Shown here: positions 1 through 12,107 of the stretch, in pieces
Layout: each line of letters begins with the position of its first letter
Numbering within the stretch: the stretch's first letter is position 1
Assembly: GCF_933775445.1 (NCBI RefSeq)
Contig: NC_065873.1
Coordinates: 5,828,001-5,892,000 of the forward strand
Reading direction: 5' to 3'
DNA: 64,000 nt
Origin: Argentina anserina
Lineage: Eukaryota; Streptophyta; Magnoliopsida; Rosales; Rosaceae
The notes under the pieces: model-generated
Database searches by the model: none
Told to the model about the DNA's origin: nothing
Seen by the model: the letters and a program-made list of their open reading frames with translations, nothing else
Position numbers and translations under genes: made by a program

Positions 1-1614
1 AAACATGAAATTTCGTTTAACAAGTAAGACATGGCAGAAACAAAGATGAAATTAAGCTCGACATGTTCAAAACAAGTTCAAATTCACCTCACAAAGGATA
101 TGCACTCCAAATCTTTTCTCTCAAGAACATGGCATATGCTTAAAAGCTTTTCACACACAAGAGTTATGAACATAGGGAAATCGAAAACCTCATAAAAGAT
201 ACCAATCATATGCACAAATGAACCAAAACCATAAGCTTACTCATGAAACAAACTCCACAGATCAAGAGCTACTCATTTTAAGAATCATGCGGATCTTTAG
301 AAAAGGGTAGGTTAGGCTCGGCATGGATATATTTTCAAGGTAAAAGGAATCACAAAGGTCATCCTCAAGACTTAGCAGAGCAAAACATCCACCTTATGTC
401 GCCATACTTCATAAAACAAGGGCCAAATTTCATCATGTTGGACCCATTCATCACTTTAAACATTGTGAAAACGAACAAAGTCTAAGTATAACATTATTGA
501 GCCTTCAACAAATACATCACAACTGCAAATTCACCAAAAACAACATGTATGCCGAGATTTTTCATTCAATCTTTCATTTTTCCTTTTTCTTGCCGTGCAT
601 CATGAATCTTTTCTTTTCTTTTCTCACGGCATCAATACATTTTTCTTTCTTTTCATACTCTTTTCACGGCATAACATACATACAATAGCATAACCCCACA
701 CTTGAATCAAATCATCACTCCATATTAACACCAAGAATCGGCTCTGCCAAGCCTCAAAGACAAGGTAGAGATATAACTATACTAAACAAGGATATAACAT
801 GTTGGTAATGAAAGAATAGGCTTAACGTAGGCTCAAAGGGGTTAACACTAAGGTGTCCCAAGCAGGGCTCAAATAGGGATATACGGCTTTTTGGCTTAAA
901 GTGGTGGAAATCCTAAAAAGATCCAACAATCCTTTTCAAAATCAGAGTATATTATGACATAAAGCTTCGAAAGTTTCACAAAGTAAGTTCTAGCATTCTC
1001 TAGTTCATTGCAATTCTATGGCATATGAATTGATCAAAATAGGTGTAATGAGGTTATAAAGCCAAGAAACGATAGAATAAACTCTCCAAAGAAAGGCACA
1101 AGTATATGGCTCGAATCTCACAAAGGTTAGATGAATTCAAACAAGTAAGGAACATGCTCATTCTGTACCTAAGTTTCAAAATCCTCATCTACTACATGTT
1201 CGTACAAAATCTACACATCGATTAACCATCAATAACGATGAAGTTCATTCCAATATCATGATCATCTATCAACCATAAATTCAAAGATCAACTCATCCTA
1301 GACAGTCAAAGGCATACCTAGGACTCAAAACAAAAACAAAACAAGTTAACAACTTAAAAATCGAAAAACAGAACCAAAATGGCACTAAAAATCGAAAATC
1401 AAAACAACAAAATTGAAACACATAAGCATCAAACACTAGACTTCAACGAATGATGTATACCCCACCCCACACTTAAAACTTACATTGCCCTCAATGTACA
1501 ATATGATAAGCAACGAAAATTAGAAAGAGTTAAGGGGAAGAAAATGCAAACACTCGTTGATGGCTCCTTCATTGGCTTAAGTTTAGAGTCTATAGCCTAG
1601 ACTTCTTCAAAGCA
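1..1614 (-). other. Athila 3' non-coding region downstream of pol
   Basis: This AT-rich stretch follows the pol stop and should lead to the polypurine tract and 3' LTR beyond the window. Open frames are short and show no recognisable protein. The start of the LTR seen at 7945-9508 is not repeated here, so the 3' LTR is not in the window. Long 3' non-coding regions, sometimes holding an env-like ORF, are normal for Athila elements; no such ORF is seen here. Confidence 0.6.
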
Positions 1615-4600
1615 TCACTTGCTTGCCGTAGGATCAAGGAGAGACGTCTCCTCCACATTATGCTCCACGAAATTGTCATAGTACGGCTTCAAGCGATGTC
1701 CATTGACCGTAAATTCCTTTCCATGCACCATGCTTTTGATCTGAATAGCACCAGAAGGAAAAATATTAGTAACAACAAACGGTCCAAGCCACCTAGAACG
1801 GAGCTTGCCCGGAAACAATCTAAGTCGAGAATTAAACAAAAGAACTTTCTGCCCAACGACAAAGTGTTTCTTCCTAATCATGCGGTCATGGAATGTCTTA
1901 GTCTTCTCCTTGTAAACCATTGCCGAATCATAGGCCTCATTCCTAATCTCTTCAAGCTCATGCAATTGTAGCTTCCTATGCAATCCGGCCTCATCAATGT
2001 CCATGTTAAAATTCTTCACAGCCCACCATGCACGATGTTCAAGCTCCACGGGAAGATGGCACGCCTTGCCATAGACTAGTCGAAATGGTGACATGCCTAG
2101 GGGAGTCTTGTATGCCGTCCTATAGGCCCAAAGAGCATCATCCAATCGTTGAGACCAATCCTTGCGTGATGGTCCAACATACTTCTCTAAAATTCTCTTG
2201 ATCTCACGATTAGATAACTCCATTTGTCCACTTGTTTGAGGGTGATAAGGCGTAGCAACCTTATGCTTAATTCCATACTTCTTCAACAACGCCTCAATGG
2301 TCCGGTTGCAAAAGTGAGATCCTCCATCACTAATGATAACTCTCGGCATACCAAACCTAGAGAAAATGTTAGAACGAAGGAAATCTGCAACAACTCGAGA
2401 ATCATTAGTCCGGGTGGCCTTTGCTTCCACCCATTTCGAAACATAGTCAACACAAACGAGTATATACAAGAAACCATTAGAACTAGGAAAAGGTCCCATG
2501 AAATCAATACCCCAACAATCAAAAATTTCGACATATATAATCGGTGTCATAGGCATTTGATCTCTAGATCCTAAGTTTCCTATGCGTTGGCACCTATCAC
2601 AAGTCATGCAAAAATGATATGCATCTTTGAAAATCGTAGGCCAAAAGAAACCACATTCTAGCACCTTAAGAGCAGTCCTACGTGAACCAAAATGTCCTCC
2701 ACAAGATTCAGAATGGCAAAAAGTAAGTATAGAATGATGTTCATGTTCAGGGACACACCTCCTAATGATTTGATCAACACAATGTTTCCACAAGTATGGT
2801 TCATCCCAAACATAATACTTAGCTAATGCCTTGAGTCTATTCTTTTGTGCATGCGATAAAGTATCAGGAAATTGCTTAGAAACAAGATAATTGACAATAT
2901 CTGCATACCATGGCTCACTTACCTCAACTCGAAAGAGTTGCTCATCCGGAAAGCTCTCTTGGATGGCCAAGGGCTTGGCATCTCTTACCAAACGACTCAA
3001 GTGATCTGCCACAACATTGTCACTTCCCTTCTTGTCCTTGATTTTGAGATCAAACTCTTGGAGTAGAAGAATCCATCGAATCAATCTCGGTTTGGCATCC
3101 TTCTTTGTCATTAAATACTTCAAAGCTGCATGGTCAGTGTAAACAATAACTTTAGATTGAAGTAAGTAAGAACGAAACTTATCTAGAGCAAAGATCACGG
3201 CAAGAAGTTCTTTTTCAGTGGTGGTGTAGTTTTGTTGAGCATCATTGAGCGTTCGTGAGGCATAGTAGATGGCGTAGGGCTGCTTGTCCTTCCTCTGCCC
3301 TAGCACGGCTCCAACTGCATAGTCGGAGGCATCACACATCAACTCAAATGGCAAGGACCAATCCGGCGGTGCCATGATCGGTGCTGAAGTTAGGAGCTTC
3401 TTCAAGGTCTCGAATGCAAGCTTGCAATCATCATCAAAGTGGAATGGGACGTCCTTTTGAAGCAATGAACTCATTGGTCTCGCAATCTTGGAAAAATCCT
3501 TGATAAACCTACGATAGAAACCTGCATGTCCAAGAAACGATCGAACATTTCTCACACTTGTGGGGAGGGGTAAGTGACGCACAAGATCTATTTTAGACTT
3601 ATCAACCTCAATTCCTCTAGATGAAACAATATGACCTAAGACAATGCCTTGCGTGACCATAAAGTGACATTTTTCCCAATTCAAAACCAAGTTAGTTTCT
3701 TCACAACGTTTAAGCACTAGTTCAACATTTTCAAGGCAAGTTTCGAAATCTTCACCATAGACAGAAAAATCATCCATGAAAACTTCAATTTTAGAACCAA
3801 TATACTCAGAGAAAATGTGATACATACAACGTTGAAACGTACCTGGGGCGTTGCACAAACCAAAAGGCATGCGACGATAGGCAAACGTACCAAAAGGGCA
3901 TGTGAATGTAGTCTTCTCTTGATCTTCTTCCGCAACACTTATTTGGTTGTATCCACTATATCCATCAAGGAAACAATAGAAAGAGTGACCAGCTAACCTC
4001 TCAAGCATTTGATCAATGAATGGCAATGGCATGTGGTCCTTCCTTGTTGTCGCATTGAGCTTCCTATAGTCAATACATACTCTATGACCGGTCACTGTCC
4101 TTTGAGGCACCAACTCGTTGTCCTTGTTCTTCACCACCGTGATGCCTGACTTCTTTGGCACAACTTGAATAGGTGAGATCCACCTACTATCCGAGATGGG
4201 GTAGATCACGCCACAATCGTGCAACTTGGTGATTTCATCCTTTACAACTTGCATCATTGGTGGGTGAAGGCGTCTCTGACCTTCCTTGGTTGGTTTGGCA
4301 CCATCTTCTAGCAATATTCGATGCACACACATGGTAGGGCTGATCCCCTTGATGTCGGCTAAGGTCCATCCTATTGCCGTCTTATGTCTCTTCAACACTT
4401 CAATCAATCTCTCTTCTTGCTCCTCATTTAGTGCAGATGAAATGATCACGGGCAATGTATCCTCTTCTCCTAAAAACGCATACTTCAAGTGGTCCGGAAG
4501 AACCTTAAGATCAAGCTTTGGAGCTTGCACCACAGAAGGAAGATTCTTGTTAGTAGTTAAGAGAATTGGACTAGGAGAGACAAAGCTTACCTCACGTGCA

Positions 4601-5667
4601 ACCTCAAGAGAGGTCACGGTTTCATGAATGAAAGATGGCACGGCATCTTTAGCTTCTAACACCGAAATGTTTGAGCTATCACTTGTAAATCCGGCCCCTT
4701 GGGCAATGGTGAGTGCCAACTCGTCATTTGTCAAGGTATCTAGATAGTTATCTGCAAGGGAATCAAGAATGTCAATTGAAAAACAATCACTTAACTCCGA
4801 AAGAGGATACCTCATAGCTTCAAAGATGTTGAAGCTAATCACTTCACCATCGAACTCAAAGGTGAGTGATCCACTAAACACATCTATTTTTGTTCTTGCA
4901 GTCCTCATGAAGGGGCGGCCTAACAAGATAGGGACCTCCTTGTCATCTGCCTCCGTTGGCTCCATGTCTATGACATAGAAGTCGGCAGGAAAGATCAAGC
5001 TTGACACCTGCACAAGAACATCTTCAACATAGCCCAAAGGGACTTTGTTGGAACAATCAGCCAATCGAATCACAACATTATCACGTTTCAAATCACCTAG
5101 ACCTAGGTTCTCATAGATATAGTGCGGCATTACATTAATAGATGCACCTAAGTCTAACATTATCTTTTCAAATGTCATGTTTCCGATTGTACAAGGGATA
5201 GAAAAACTCACTGGATCCTTAAGCTTTGGTGGTAGCTTCCTTTGGAGCACGGCAGAAACCGTCTCACTCATTGTAACAACCTCCTTCTCTCGAGTCATCC
5301 TCTTATTGGTGCACAATTGTTTCAAAAACTTAGCATACTTAGGATTTTGTTGTATGCATTCAATAAGAGGCATGTTCACTTCCACCTTCTTGAAAATGTC
5401 GAGCATGGCTTGATCAGAGCCATCCTTCTTTTGCTTTGCAAATCTACTAGGGAAGGGAACACGAGGAAGATCATTAGTTGAAACCAAACCACTAGAGTTA
5501 GGATCCTTACCTTTGTCATGCACGGCATGATCTTCTTTTGGTAGAGGCACGGCATCATTGGCTTTAGAGGAGGCAGGGTCCTTCTCTAAGTCTTTGGCAT
5601 TGTAATTCTCGGCCTCTTGTCCTTTAGAAGGCACGGCCTTCTTGTGGTGCTGCAATGGAGCATCCAA
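1615..5667 (-). CDS. Athila pol polyprotein (protease, RT, RNase H, integrase)
   Basis: This open frame of 1,350 residues encodes the replication enzymes of the element. Aspartic protease: DLGAS at about residues 172-176. Reverse transcriptase: about 460-700 with FMDDF at 630-634. RNase H: about 770-890, with acidic residues in [14 protein letters not shown] and YTDHAAL. Integrase: an HHCC zinc finger around 975-1026 and a DDE core at about D1055, D1114 and E1150, giving the expected D-35-E spacing. The frame has no internal stop and all catalytic motifs look intact. The first codon of the open frame is TTG, not ATG. The frame continues upstream into gag in the same phase, broken by TGA at 5680-5682 and TAA at 5860-5862, so pol was probably translated as part of one gag-pol polyprotein. 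Confidence 0.92.
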   Translation of the reverse strand: MDAPLQHHKKAVPSKGQEAENYNAKDLEKDPASSKANDAVPLPKEDHAVHDKGKDPNSSGLVSTNDLPRVPFPSRFAKQKKDGSDQAMLDIFKKVEVNMPLIECIQQNPKYAKFLKQLCTNKRMTREKEVVTMSETVSAVLQRKLPPKLKDPVSFSIPCTIGNMTFEKIMLDLGASINVMPHYIYENLGLGDLKRDNVVIRLADCSNKVPLGYVEDVLVQVSSLIFPADFYVIDMEPTEADDKEVPILLGRPFMRTARTKIDVFSGSLTFEFDGEVISFNIFEAMRYPLSELSDCFSIDILDSLADNYLDTLTNDELALTIAQGAGFTSDSSNISVLEAKDAVPSFIHETVTSLEVAREVSFVSPSPILLTTNKNLPSVVQAPKLDLKVLPDHLKYAFLGEEDTLPVIISSALNEEQEERLIEVLKRHKTAIGWTLADIKGISPTMCVHRILLEDGAKPTKEGQRRLHPPMMQVVKDEITKLHDCGVIYPISDSRWISPIQVVPKKSGITVVKNKDNELVPQRTVTGHRVCIDYRKLNATTRKDHMPLPFIDQMLERLAGHSFYCFLDGYSGYNQISVAEEDQEKTTFTCPFGTFAYRRMPFGLCNAPGTFQRCMYHIFSEYIGSKIEVFMDDFSVYGEDFETCLENVELVLKRCEETNLVLNWEKCHFMVTQGIVLGHIVSSRGIEVDKSKIDLVRHLPLPTSVRNVRSFLGHAGFYRRFIKDFSKIARPMSSLLQKDVPFHFDDDCKLAFETLKKLLTSAPIMAPPDWSLPFELMCDASDYAVGAVLGQRKDKQPYAIYYASRTLNDAQQNYTTTEKELLAVIFALDKFRSYLLQSKVIVYTDHAALKYLMTKKDAKPRLIRWILLLQEFDLKIKDKKGSDNVVADHLSRLVRDAKPLAIQESFPDEQLFRVEVSEPWYADIVNYLVSKQFPDTLSHAQKNRLKALAKYYVWDEPYLWKHCVDQIIRRCVPEHEHHSILTFCHSESCGGHFGSRRTALKVLECGFFWPTIFKDAYHFCMTCDRCQRIGNLGSRDQMPMTPIIYVEIFDCWGIDFMGPFPSSNGFLYILVCVDYVSKWVEAKATRTNDSRVVADFLRSNIFSRFGMPRVIISDGGSHFCNRTIEALLKKYGIKHKVATPYHPQTSGQMELSNREIKRILEKYVGPSRKDWSQRLDDALWAYRTAYKTPLGMSPFRLVYGKACHLPVELEHRAWWAVKNFNMDIDEAGLHRKLQLHELEEIRNEAYDSAMVYKEKTKTFHDRMIRKKHFVVGQKVLLFNSRLRLFPGKLRSRWLGPFVVTNIFPSGAIQIKSMVHGKEFTVNGHRLKPYYDNFVEHNVEETSLLDPTASK

Positions 5668-5859
5668 GGTCCTCCCACTTCATGTCACCATGGCCTTTAC
5701 ATTCGGATTAGGCTCAGTTTGGCTCGGCAACTTTCCTCCTTCATGGATCTTGCCCATGAAATCGATCACTTGTCCCATCTGCTTCTTAAGTTCGGTTATA
5801 TCCTTAGAATGAGCTTGTTGACCTGTAACTAAAGCTTGAGTAGCAGAGTTTAGATTTTG

Positions 5860-7176
5860 TTACCCTTGAGCAAGAGACTTCAAAAGTTCATCATAATTAG
5901 GTGAAGATGCATTATTCGAACCATGAACATTAGAGTTAAAGGGAGCAGAACCTTGAGGTACCTGAGGCCTCACAAACAAACCTGAAGGACGAGGTCCTTG
6001 ACCTTGAGCATTGGATGGTTGAGCATTGTTGCTCCAACGAAAATTTGGATGATCTCTAAGTCCAGGGTTGTATGTGTTCGAGTATGGATCGTACCTAGGC
6101 CTTTGTTGCCCCATAAAGTTCAACTCTTCTTCAGTCATTGCACCATTTGGACAATTGTCAGTTGTGTGATCCTTGAAAGAACAAATGCCGCATGCTTGAG
6201 GGTTGATGCTCGAACCATTGAATGCCTTGACTAGCACGTCAAGCTTCCTTTCTAAAGTCGCCATCTGATTCCTTGCATCAACATCATACACCCCACGGCT
6301 CTTGCTTCCTCTCTTCTCCTTGGAACTAAATTGGCGATTGTTGTCAGCCAAGTCATCGATCAAGGTGTAAGCTTCTTGACCGGTTTTGTTCATGAATGTG
6401 CAGCCACATGCCAAGTCCACCATGCTCTTATTGGTGGTGTCGAGTCCTTCATAGAAGAATTGGACCAAGTCATCCAATGAAATGCCATGGTGAGGGCACT
6501 TCCTTTGTAGTTCTTGAAATTCCTCCCAAGCCTCATAGAGTGAATCACCATCTTTTTGAGTGAAGTTCTGAATCTCCCTCCTAAGTCTTTTCGTGAGTTG
6601 AGCAGGGAAGAATTGCTTCAAGAACCTCCTAGTCATTTCGTCCCATGTAGTGATGATTCCTGCAGGCAAAGAATACAACCAACGTTTAGCATCATCCTTA
6701 AGGGTAAATGGGAACAAAAGCAACCTCAAGCCTTCTTGAGAAAGATGATGAATCGATTGGAGCTTGCAAATGTCCAAGAACTCCCTAAGGTGAACATTAG
6801 GGTCTTCCATTGAAGAACCAGAGTACTTAGGCAGCTGCCCAAGCAATTGAACAGGAATGGAGAAGTTAGCTTCATCAGGTGGAGTGAAAGCAATGCATGA
6901 GGGTGATTCCGGGGTGGTAGGAATGAATGCATTCTTGAGTGCCATTGGAGCACCAACAGGAATTATGTCACGGCCCGCAATTTTGTCTAAGTCTGAATTG
7001 AAGACGAAGGGGAAGGACAGATCTTCCTCTTCTTCTGATCTAGGTGAAGAGTTTAAGAGTAAATTGCTTGGAGATGTTTCGAAATTCAAAGGTCTACTTA
7101 TGAAAGAGTTGTTTAAATCTCTAAGTGCTTGAATTCGATCCTTGAGCTCTTGTGTCTTCTTAGAAAATTCGGACAT
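5860..7176 (-). CDS. Athila gag (capsid/nucleocapsid)
   Basis: This is the structural protein that packages element RNA. I chose the ATG at 7176 (MSEFSKKTQE...); the open frame extends to 7275 but without a better start. The central part, with RRFLKQFFPAQLTKRLRREI and ECP-type helices, matches the plant retrotransposon gag domain. A zinc knuckle CGICSFKDHTTDNC (CX2CX4HX4C) follows near residues 360-375. The C-terminus is rich in Pro, Asn and Gln. Gag ends in TAA at 5860-5862. The next 64 codons stay in frame with pol and read like normal linker sequence, including a coiled-coil-like stretch, until TGA at 5680-5682. Both stops are therefore probably lesions in this copy, although the TAA could be a leaky gag terminator. 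Confidence 0.85.
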   Translation of the reverse strand: MSEFSKKTQELKDRIQALRDLNNSFISRPLNFETSPSNLLLNSSPRSEEEEDLSFPFVFNSDLDKIAGRDIIPVGAPMALKNAFIPTTPESPSCIAFTPPDEANFSIPVQLLGQLPKYSGSSMEDPNVHLREFLDICKLQSIHHLSQEGLRLLLFPFTLKDDAKRWLYSLPAGIITTWDEMTRRFLKQFFPAQLTKRLRREIQNFTQKDGDSLYEAWEEFQELQRKCPHHGISLDDLVQFFYEGLDTTNKSMVDLACGCTFMNKTGQEAYTLIDDLADNNRQFSSKEKRGSKSRGVYDVDARNQMATLERKLDVLVKAFNGSSINPQACGICSFKDHTTDNCPNGAMTEEELNFMGQQRPRYDPYSNTYNPGLRDHPNFRWSNNAQPSNAQGQGPRPSGLFVRPQVPQGSAPFNSNVHGSNNASSPNYDELLKSLAQG

Positions 7177-7921
7177 GCATAGTACCTGTTTATATGAAAG
7201 GTAACGAGTTAGCATTGAAGAATACATAATGGATACATAAAATTCGTGCCTTCCCTTAGTCATACACACGCACACTTATGGGGGAAGGGCACGGCAACTA
7301 TATTGTTTACAAAGAGTTAGTTCTTTATGTTTTCACAAGTTCATACAATTCACAAGTTCTTTTTGCTATTTCAATGATTGAATGATCGATTGATTCTAAG
7401 TTGTAAATCAAGGTGGACGTGCGGCCTAAGTATGGATGCCTAGACACAAGATCAAGTCTTTGTTTCAGAAGGCCTTTAGCTCAATCAGAGATAGTGAACA
7501 TGGTAGGACTCATTTGTTGAACTACGGAGAGCGAACTCCCTATCGACTCCATCACCGAGATGTATGTCAGTCAGTAGTTCTCTGAGATCCAATTTTGGTC
7601 CCATGCACCAGAGTAATAAAAGAGCGTGCCCCTTACTCAGCTGGACTTAACCTCATGTGTTAGACAAATCTCCAAGTGTTAATAAAAGCCACCCTCGACC
7701 TCATGCAAACTCGAGAGCTAGCATGAAGGGTTAAGGCTAATATTAACAAAAGGGACTTTACCTATTCCGTTCGATTTACAACCTACAGCAATCATTCACT
7801 CAAGCACCAAAACAACAACCTAAGTTACATTACTATATGTTACACGAAATAAGAATAAGAATATACAAATGTACAATATTCACAATGAATTCGTAGTAAA
7901 AGTTAGGGATCCATCTCTAAT
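7177..7921 (-). other. Athila untranslated leader
   Basis: Non-coding leader between the primer site and gag ATG. It holds only short open frames. It should carry the packaging signals of the element RNA, but none can be identified by eye. Confidence 0.6.
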
Positions 7922-7942
7922 GGATCCCCGGCAACGGCGCCA
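7922..7942 (-). other. Primer-binding site, tRNA-Asp type
   Basis: On the minus strand the sequence TGGCGCCGTTGCCGGGGATC starts two bases after the LTR end. It is complementary to the 3' end of plant tRNA-Asp(GUC), the usual minus-strand primer of Athila elements. This fixes the orientation of the element and the inner LTR border. Confidence 0.88.
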
Positions 7943-7944
7943 TT

Positions 7945-9508
7945 TGATGAATGCTCGATCACTCGACATCAATATTTAACCCTGAACACATCATAGTAGT
8001 ATAAAGCAAGAGGGTATCGTTCACAAACCGGGGATCCAGCCAGGGCTTAGGATCACAATACTTACACGAATTCATAAAGGTTTTAAGGTTTGATATAGAT
8101 TTTGGATTGAATCATAAAAACAGTAACTAAAACCTAAACTAATATATACATGTGATCAACCAACCAACACATAAACAATCACCACAACAAAACATATAAA
8201 GAAATCGAACAAGCTTCATGACTTCTTTTTAGAATCATGCCGAGACTAGATCTTGAACAACTAAAGATGGATCATGCAATTAGGGTTCTAAGCAGTAACC
8301 TAAACACATAGACACTTAACACATTCGATCAAAACCAAGCAGCCATAATCGAATTCTAACATGTTCATCTTAATCATGTAATTCCAAAGCCATGCACATT
8401 GAATTCATCAAGTATGTCACTTACTTAACCAACAACCATGCAATTCGAAAATCACATAAACAAGAATAAACATGTTCTTAGCATAAGTCTTTAATCCAAC
8501 AACCTAAATATCATGCTACAAGCATAGTCATAACACTTAGAAATCGAAAATTGATCATAGCTAGGTTCGGCAGAAATCAAAAACAGAAATTCATAAAACC
8601 AAAACAATTTTCGAATCCTCTATATAAATTGAATCAAGTAGCTATTTCATAGACAAAATTGATACAAGATTAAACTACTCAAATCGCAAGCTTCATCCAA
8701 GAACAAGAATAAAACCAAAACCGAAATTAAACAAGAGTGAATCATGGTTACACTTTATAAATCAAGCAATCCACAAGTGTAGCCGAGACTTCTATGGATG
8801 AAACCTCCTTCACAAGCGTGTTTGAAGGCTATTGATAGGTGGGGAATGATGGAATCGGTTTTAGGATTTCTTGGAATGGTGAAGGATGAATTCGGCAGAG
8901 CTATGGCTTGTGTTTGTGTGTAGGCTGATGATGTTCTGAATGGAGAGGCCGGCCTCTATATATAGAGGTGTAGGAAGCCTTCTTGCTGTGCCAAAAGGAA
9001 ATAGAATCCAATTGGGAAACTGAAACCCTCTTTGTTATGGATTTGATTTATGTACTCCATATCCAACTTGATGTAGGAAACCAAGTCCAATAGGGGGATC
9101 TCTTTAAGGGCTGCACGGCAATCTCTTGGTCCAACTAGGAGTAATTAGGCCGGCCTCCTCTTCTCCTTCTTCAACTCGAATATGATTTCCTTGTTCAACT
9201 AGGAATGCAACTCGGCGACTCTCCTTTCTTTCCAAATATGATTTGTCTTTCCTGAAAAGAAATCGTCGATTAAGAAATAGGAAAGAATGAAAATAGGAAA
9301 GTAGAGTCCTAGTCGAGTAAGGAATCCTAGCTCAATCAGGAGTTCTAACACTTAGCACAATTTCATAATCAATTCATCTAAGTTCGAAATAGCTCTACCT
9401 AGAACAAACATATGACAAATATGAACCTAAAGCAACTAAATAAGAAGTAACAAAGCATAAGAATAGGGCATATATACATTAAGAACGTCACACTTTGTGC
9501 TCCTATCA
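7945..9508 (-). repeat. Athila 5' LTR (about 1.56 kb)
   Basis: Bounded by TG...CA: on the minus strand it starts TGATAGGAGCAC at 9508 and ends at 7945, two bases before the primer site. A TATA-like CTATATATAG lies at 8955-8964, about 550 bases into the LTR, a plausible transcription start region. The flank at 9509-9513 (GACTT) should be the target duplication, but its partner is outside the window. LTR age cannot be estimated because the second LTR is missing. Confidence 0.82.
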
Positions 9509-9513
9509 GACTT

Positions 9514-11020
9514 GTTGTTTGACCGACTCACTTTTAAGGTAGTTGGAGATTTATTAATCTCGTATGAAGTTGCGTATGCGGTGTAACTTCGGTTTTAATT
9601 AAGTGGGAGAAGTAGGACACTTATCGTTGTTTTGTACTTAAAAGAGTATTGAGTTGCGACATCGTTGTGTTTAGGTACGTGATACATGCTTTAGAATGGT
9701 TGCGGTGATTAGTACCTTTCGTATGGTATGTTGAAGACGTAGCGGGAGCGAGAGGTGAGTAAATCTCACATTGTTAATGTTACCCTTTGGTGGTGACTTA
9801 TTTTATAAAAACAAGTATTGGTTTTAAAATACATGAACTTGATCGACAACGGTTTGTGGATAAGTAAAATGATTTTCTTTGAATATAAGCAAGTTGTGAC
9901 ATAGATAATTGGATATAATATAGTGATTTATATATGTGTGTTTAATGATAATTATAATATACTATATTATGTAATGCTATTGGCTTATTTATTGTTATGT
10001 GGATTTTATTGATGTTGATTGTGGTTAGTGTGTGAGGATGAAACCGAAAGAGAAAAAAATTTACCTTCCCGTAAAATGGATTATTTGTGATTTATTTTGG
10101 TGTTGGGCCTGTGTTTATTGTGTTGTGTGAGAGTCACTTGGATTTTTGTACGATATCATCATTGTTGGATTGATTATATTGTACGTGTTATTTTAACATT
10201 TGAGTTTTGTTAAAACATTTTCTGGTCCTGGTCTTCAGACTTGGTGGTGACAATTAAATCGGGAGCCAAGCCTTTGGCCGGTTGATTGGTTACGATCAGT
10301 TAGACCTCTAGTTTGTCTGCCGATGCACGGCATGAGGGGTAACTTAGTAGGGTTATTTGGGTTTCATGAGTGCATGTTTTTAAAAAGGGAATTTAACTGT
10401 GTTATGTTTGTGTTGGTTGTTGAGTTGTTAAATTCCCAAGACATGAATTGTTCCATGTGTTATCCCTTTTGAGAAATAGATTGTGTTTTTTTCTGAAGAA
10501 AACAAAGTGAGAGTATTTACCTTGGTTTTCAAGTGAAGGTTCTATAGTCCCAGTTGAGTTGTTGGTTTTGCTTTTTTCCTTCATTTTGTTGCATATTTAT
10601 GTGATTTTCTGAACTATATTTTTATGCAGGAAACACTACTAATTATCATGCATTATTACAAGTGTGTTATGTGGATTTCAAATGTCGTTCCTTGTATCTT
10701 ATAAGCATGTTTATATTGAGTTAAGTTTACTCATACGATCTTTAAAAACTCACCGAGATCGTTGTTTACAACCAGGTGCACAAATCCATAGTGTAGGATT
10801 ATTTGTGTAGGTTGTTCGTGTTTGCGGTGAGAGAGTTTGGAGATGTAGCGACAAGGGTAGGACGTTGTAACTTAAGAATTTTTCTTGTAACTAGTTCTTG
10901 TGGTTGTTGCAGTTACATTATAGATCAAGATTTGTACAAGTTGTAATGTAGTAATTTGAATTTGATTCGAGTTATCACGTTTTCGTAATTTGAATTTTAT
11001 TATCAAAAAATTGGACATGA
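9514..11020 (+). repeat. Old LTR relic related to the solo LTR at 20731-23398
   Basis: This stretch shares an ordered set of motifs with the 3' two-thirds of the solo LTR: GTGAGTAAA(T/C)CTCAC, GAGGATGA(A/G)ACCGA followed by (G/A)TTTACC(T) blocks, a GGCCGGTTG-GATCA-CTAG block, TTACTCATAC, and GTTTACAA(C/T)C(A/C)(G)GTG near the end. The two are strongly diverged. The Athila element abuts its left side at 9508, so Athila inserted into this older LTR. Its missing left part should lie beyond the window start. No coding sequence is seen. Confidence 0.6.
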
Positions 11021-11029
11021 TAAGATTAA

Positions 11030-12098
11030 GAGTTTTTTTCACCAACAGTTCCTCAACTCTGGTGTACCTACCAATGTGATACCTCAACTCTTAATCGTAC
11101 CAATGTGATACCCAGACTCTAGTATTGCTATCATTGAAGTACTTCCGTTAGTTTTTTTAAACTTTTCCGTTATCTTGGTGACGTGGCAGGTACGTGAGGC
11201 CCACAAAGAGGGTTAAAAGATAAAATTAACCTCATCTGAGAGGAGCAATGTTTTTCCCGCCCTTTACCTTGAGAAAAACACCCAACAATTCCAATTTTGG
11301 CGCCAATTTTCCCTCTCTACTCCTTAATTTGTGTCTCTTATCTAAACTAAAGAACTACCGCCAACCAGTCGACCACAATCTGATAAAACCTAGATCAATC
11401 TCATTTTCTATTTTTACCCTAGCACTTGTTAAACTAACAGAATAAATATATAAATTTATATGGAACATCTCATTTCCACAATCTCATAAGAATATAAAAA
11501 CACATAACTTAACGAAATTCAAATACATGTTTAAGTACCATTAGTTGCCACCTTTTATGTTGATCTGCCATGATTTTTGCTTGTAAGAACTAATGGTACA
11601 TGTAGTTGAATTTCGTTAAGTTATGTGTTTCTATATTCTTATGAGATTGTGGAAATGAGATGTTCCATATAAATTTATATATTTATTCTGTTAGTTTAAC
11701 AAGTGCTATGGTAAAAATAGAAAATGAGATTGATCTAGGTTTTATCAGATTGTGGTCGACTGGTTGGCGGTAGTTCTTTAGTTTAGATATTAGACACAAA
11801 TTAAGGAGTAGGGAGTGAAAATTGGCACCAAAATTGGAATTGTTAGGTGTCTTTCTCAAGGTAAAGGGCGGGAAAAACATTGCTCCTCTCAGATGAGGTT
11901 AATTTTGTCTTTTAACCCTCTTTGTGGGCCTCACGTACCTGCCACGTCACCAAGATAACGGAAAAGTTGAAAAAAACTGACGGAAGTACTTCAATGATAG
12001 CAATACTAGAGTCTGGGTATCACATTGGTACGATTAAGAGTTGAGGTATCACATTGGTAGGTACACCAGAGTTGAGGGACTGTTGGTGAAAAAAACTC
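11030..12098. mobile_element. Foldback MULE-type MITE, 1,069 bp
   Basis: The two halves are inverted copies about a centre at 11564: arms of roughly 520 bp and a loop of a few tens of bases near 11550-11585. The ends read GAGTTTTTTTCACCAACAG and its inverse. The element is flanked by a perfect 9-bp direct repeat TAAGATTAA at 11021-11029 and 12099-12107, the duplication size of Mutator-like elements. The same 65-codon open frame occurs once in each arm (11248-11445 plus, 11683-11880 minus) only because the arms are mirror copies. There is no transposase, so it is non-autonomous. The arms differ at few positions, so a transcript would fold into a very long hairpin. Confidence 0.93.
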
Positions 12099-12107
12099 TA
12101 AGATTAA

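Larger units (their letters stand above)
1..9508 (-). mobile_element. Athila-type Ty3/gypsy LTR retrotransposon, 3' end outside window
   Basis: Reading on the minus strand, the order is 5' LTR (9508-7945), primer-binding site (7942-7922), leader, gag, pol, then a long non-coding stretch that runs off the window start. The pol domains come in the order protease, reverse transcriptase, RNase H, integrase, which is the Ty3/gypsy order. The protease motif [10 protein letters not shown], the RT motif FMDDFSVYG and a tRNA-Asp primer site are typical of the Athila lineage (family knowledge). The 3' LTR and the second target duplication cannot be seen. No env-like ORF is visible downstream of pol. 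The copy has two in-frame stops between gag and pol, so it is probably not autonomous unless they are read through. Confidence 0.9.
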
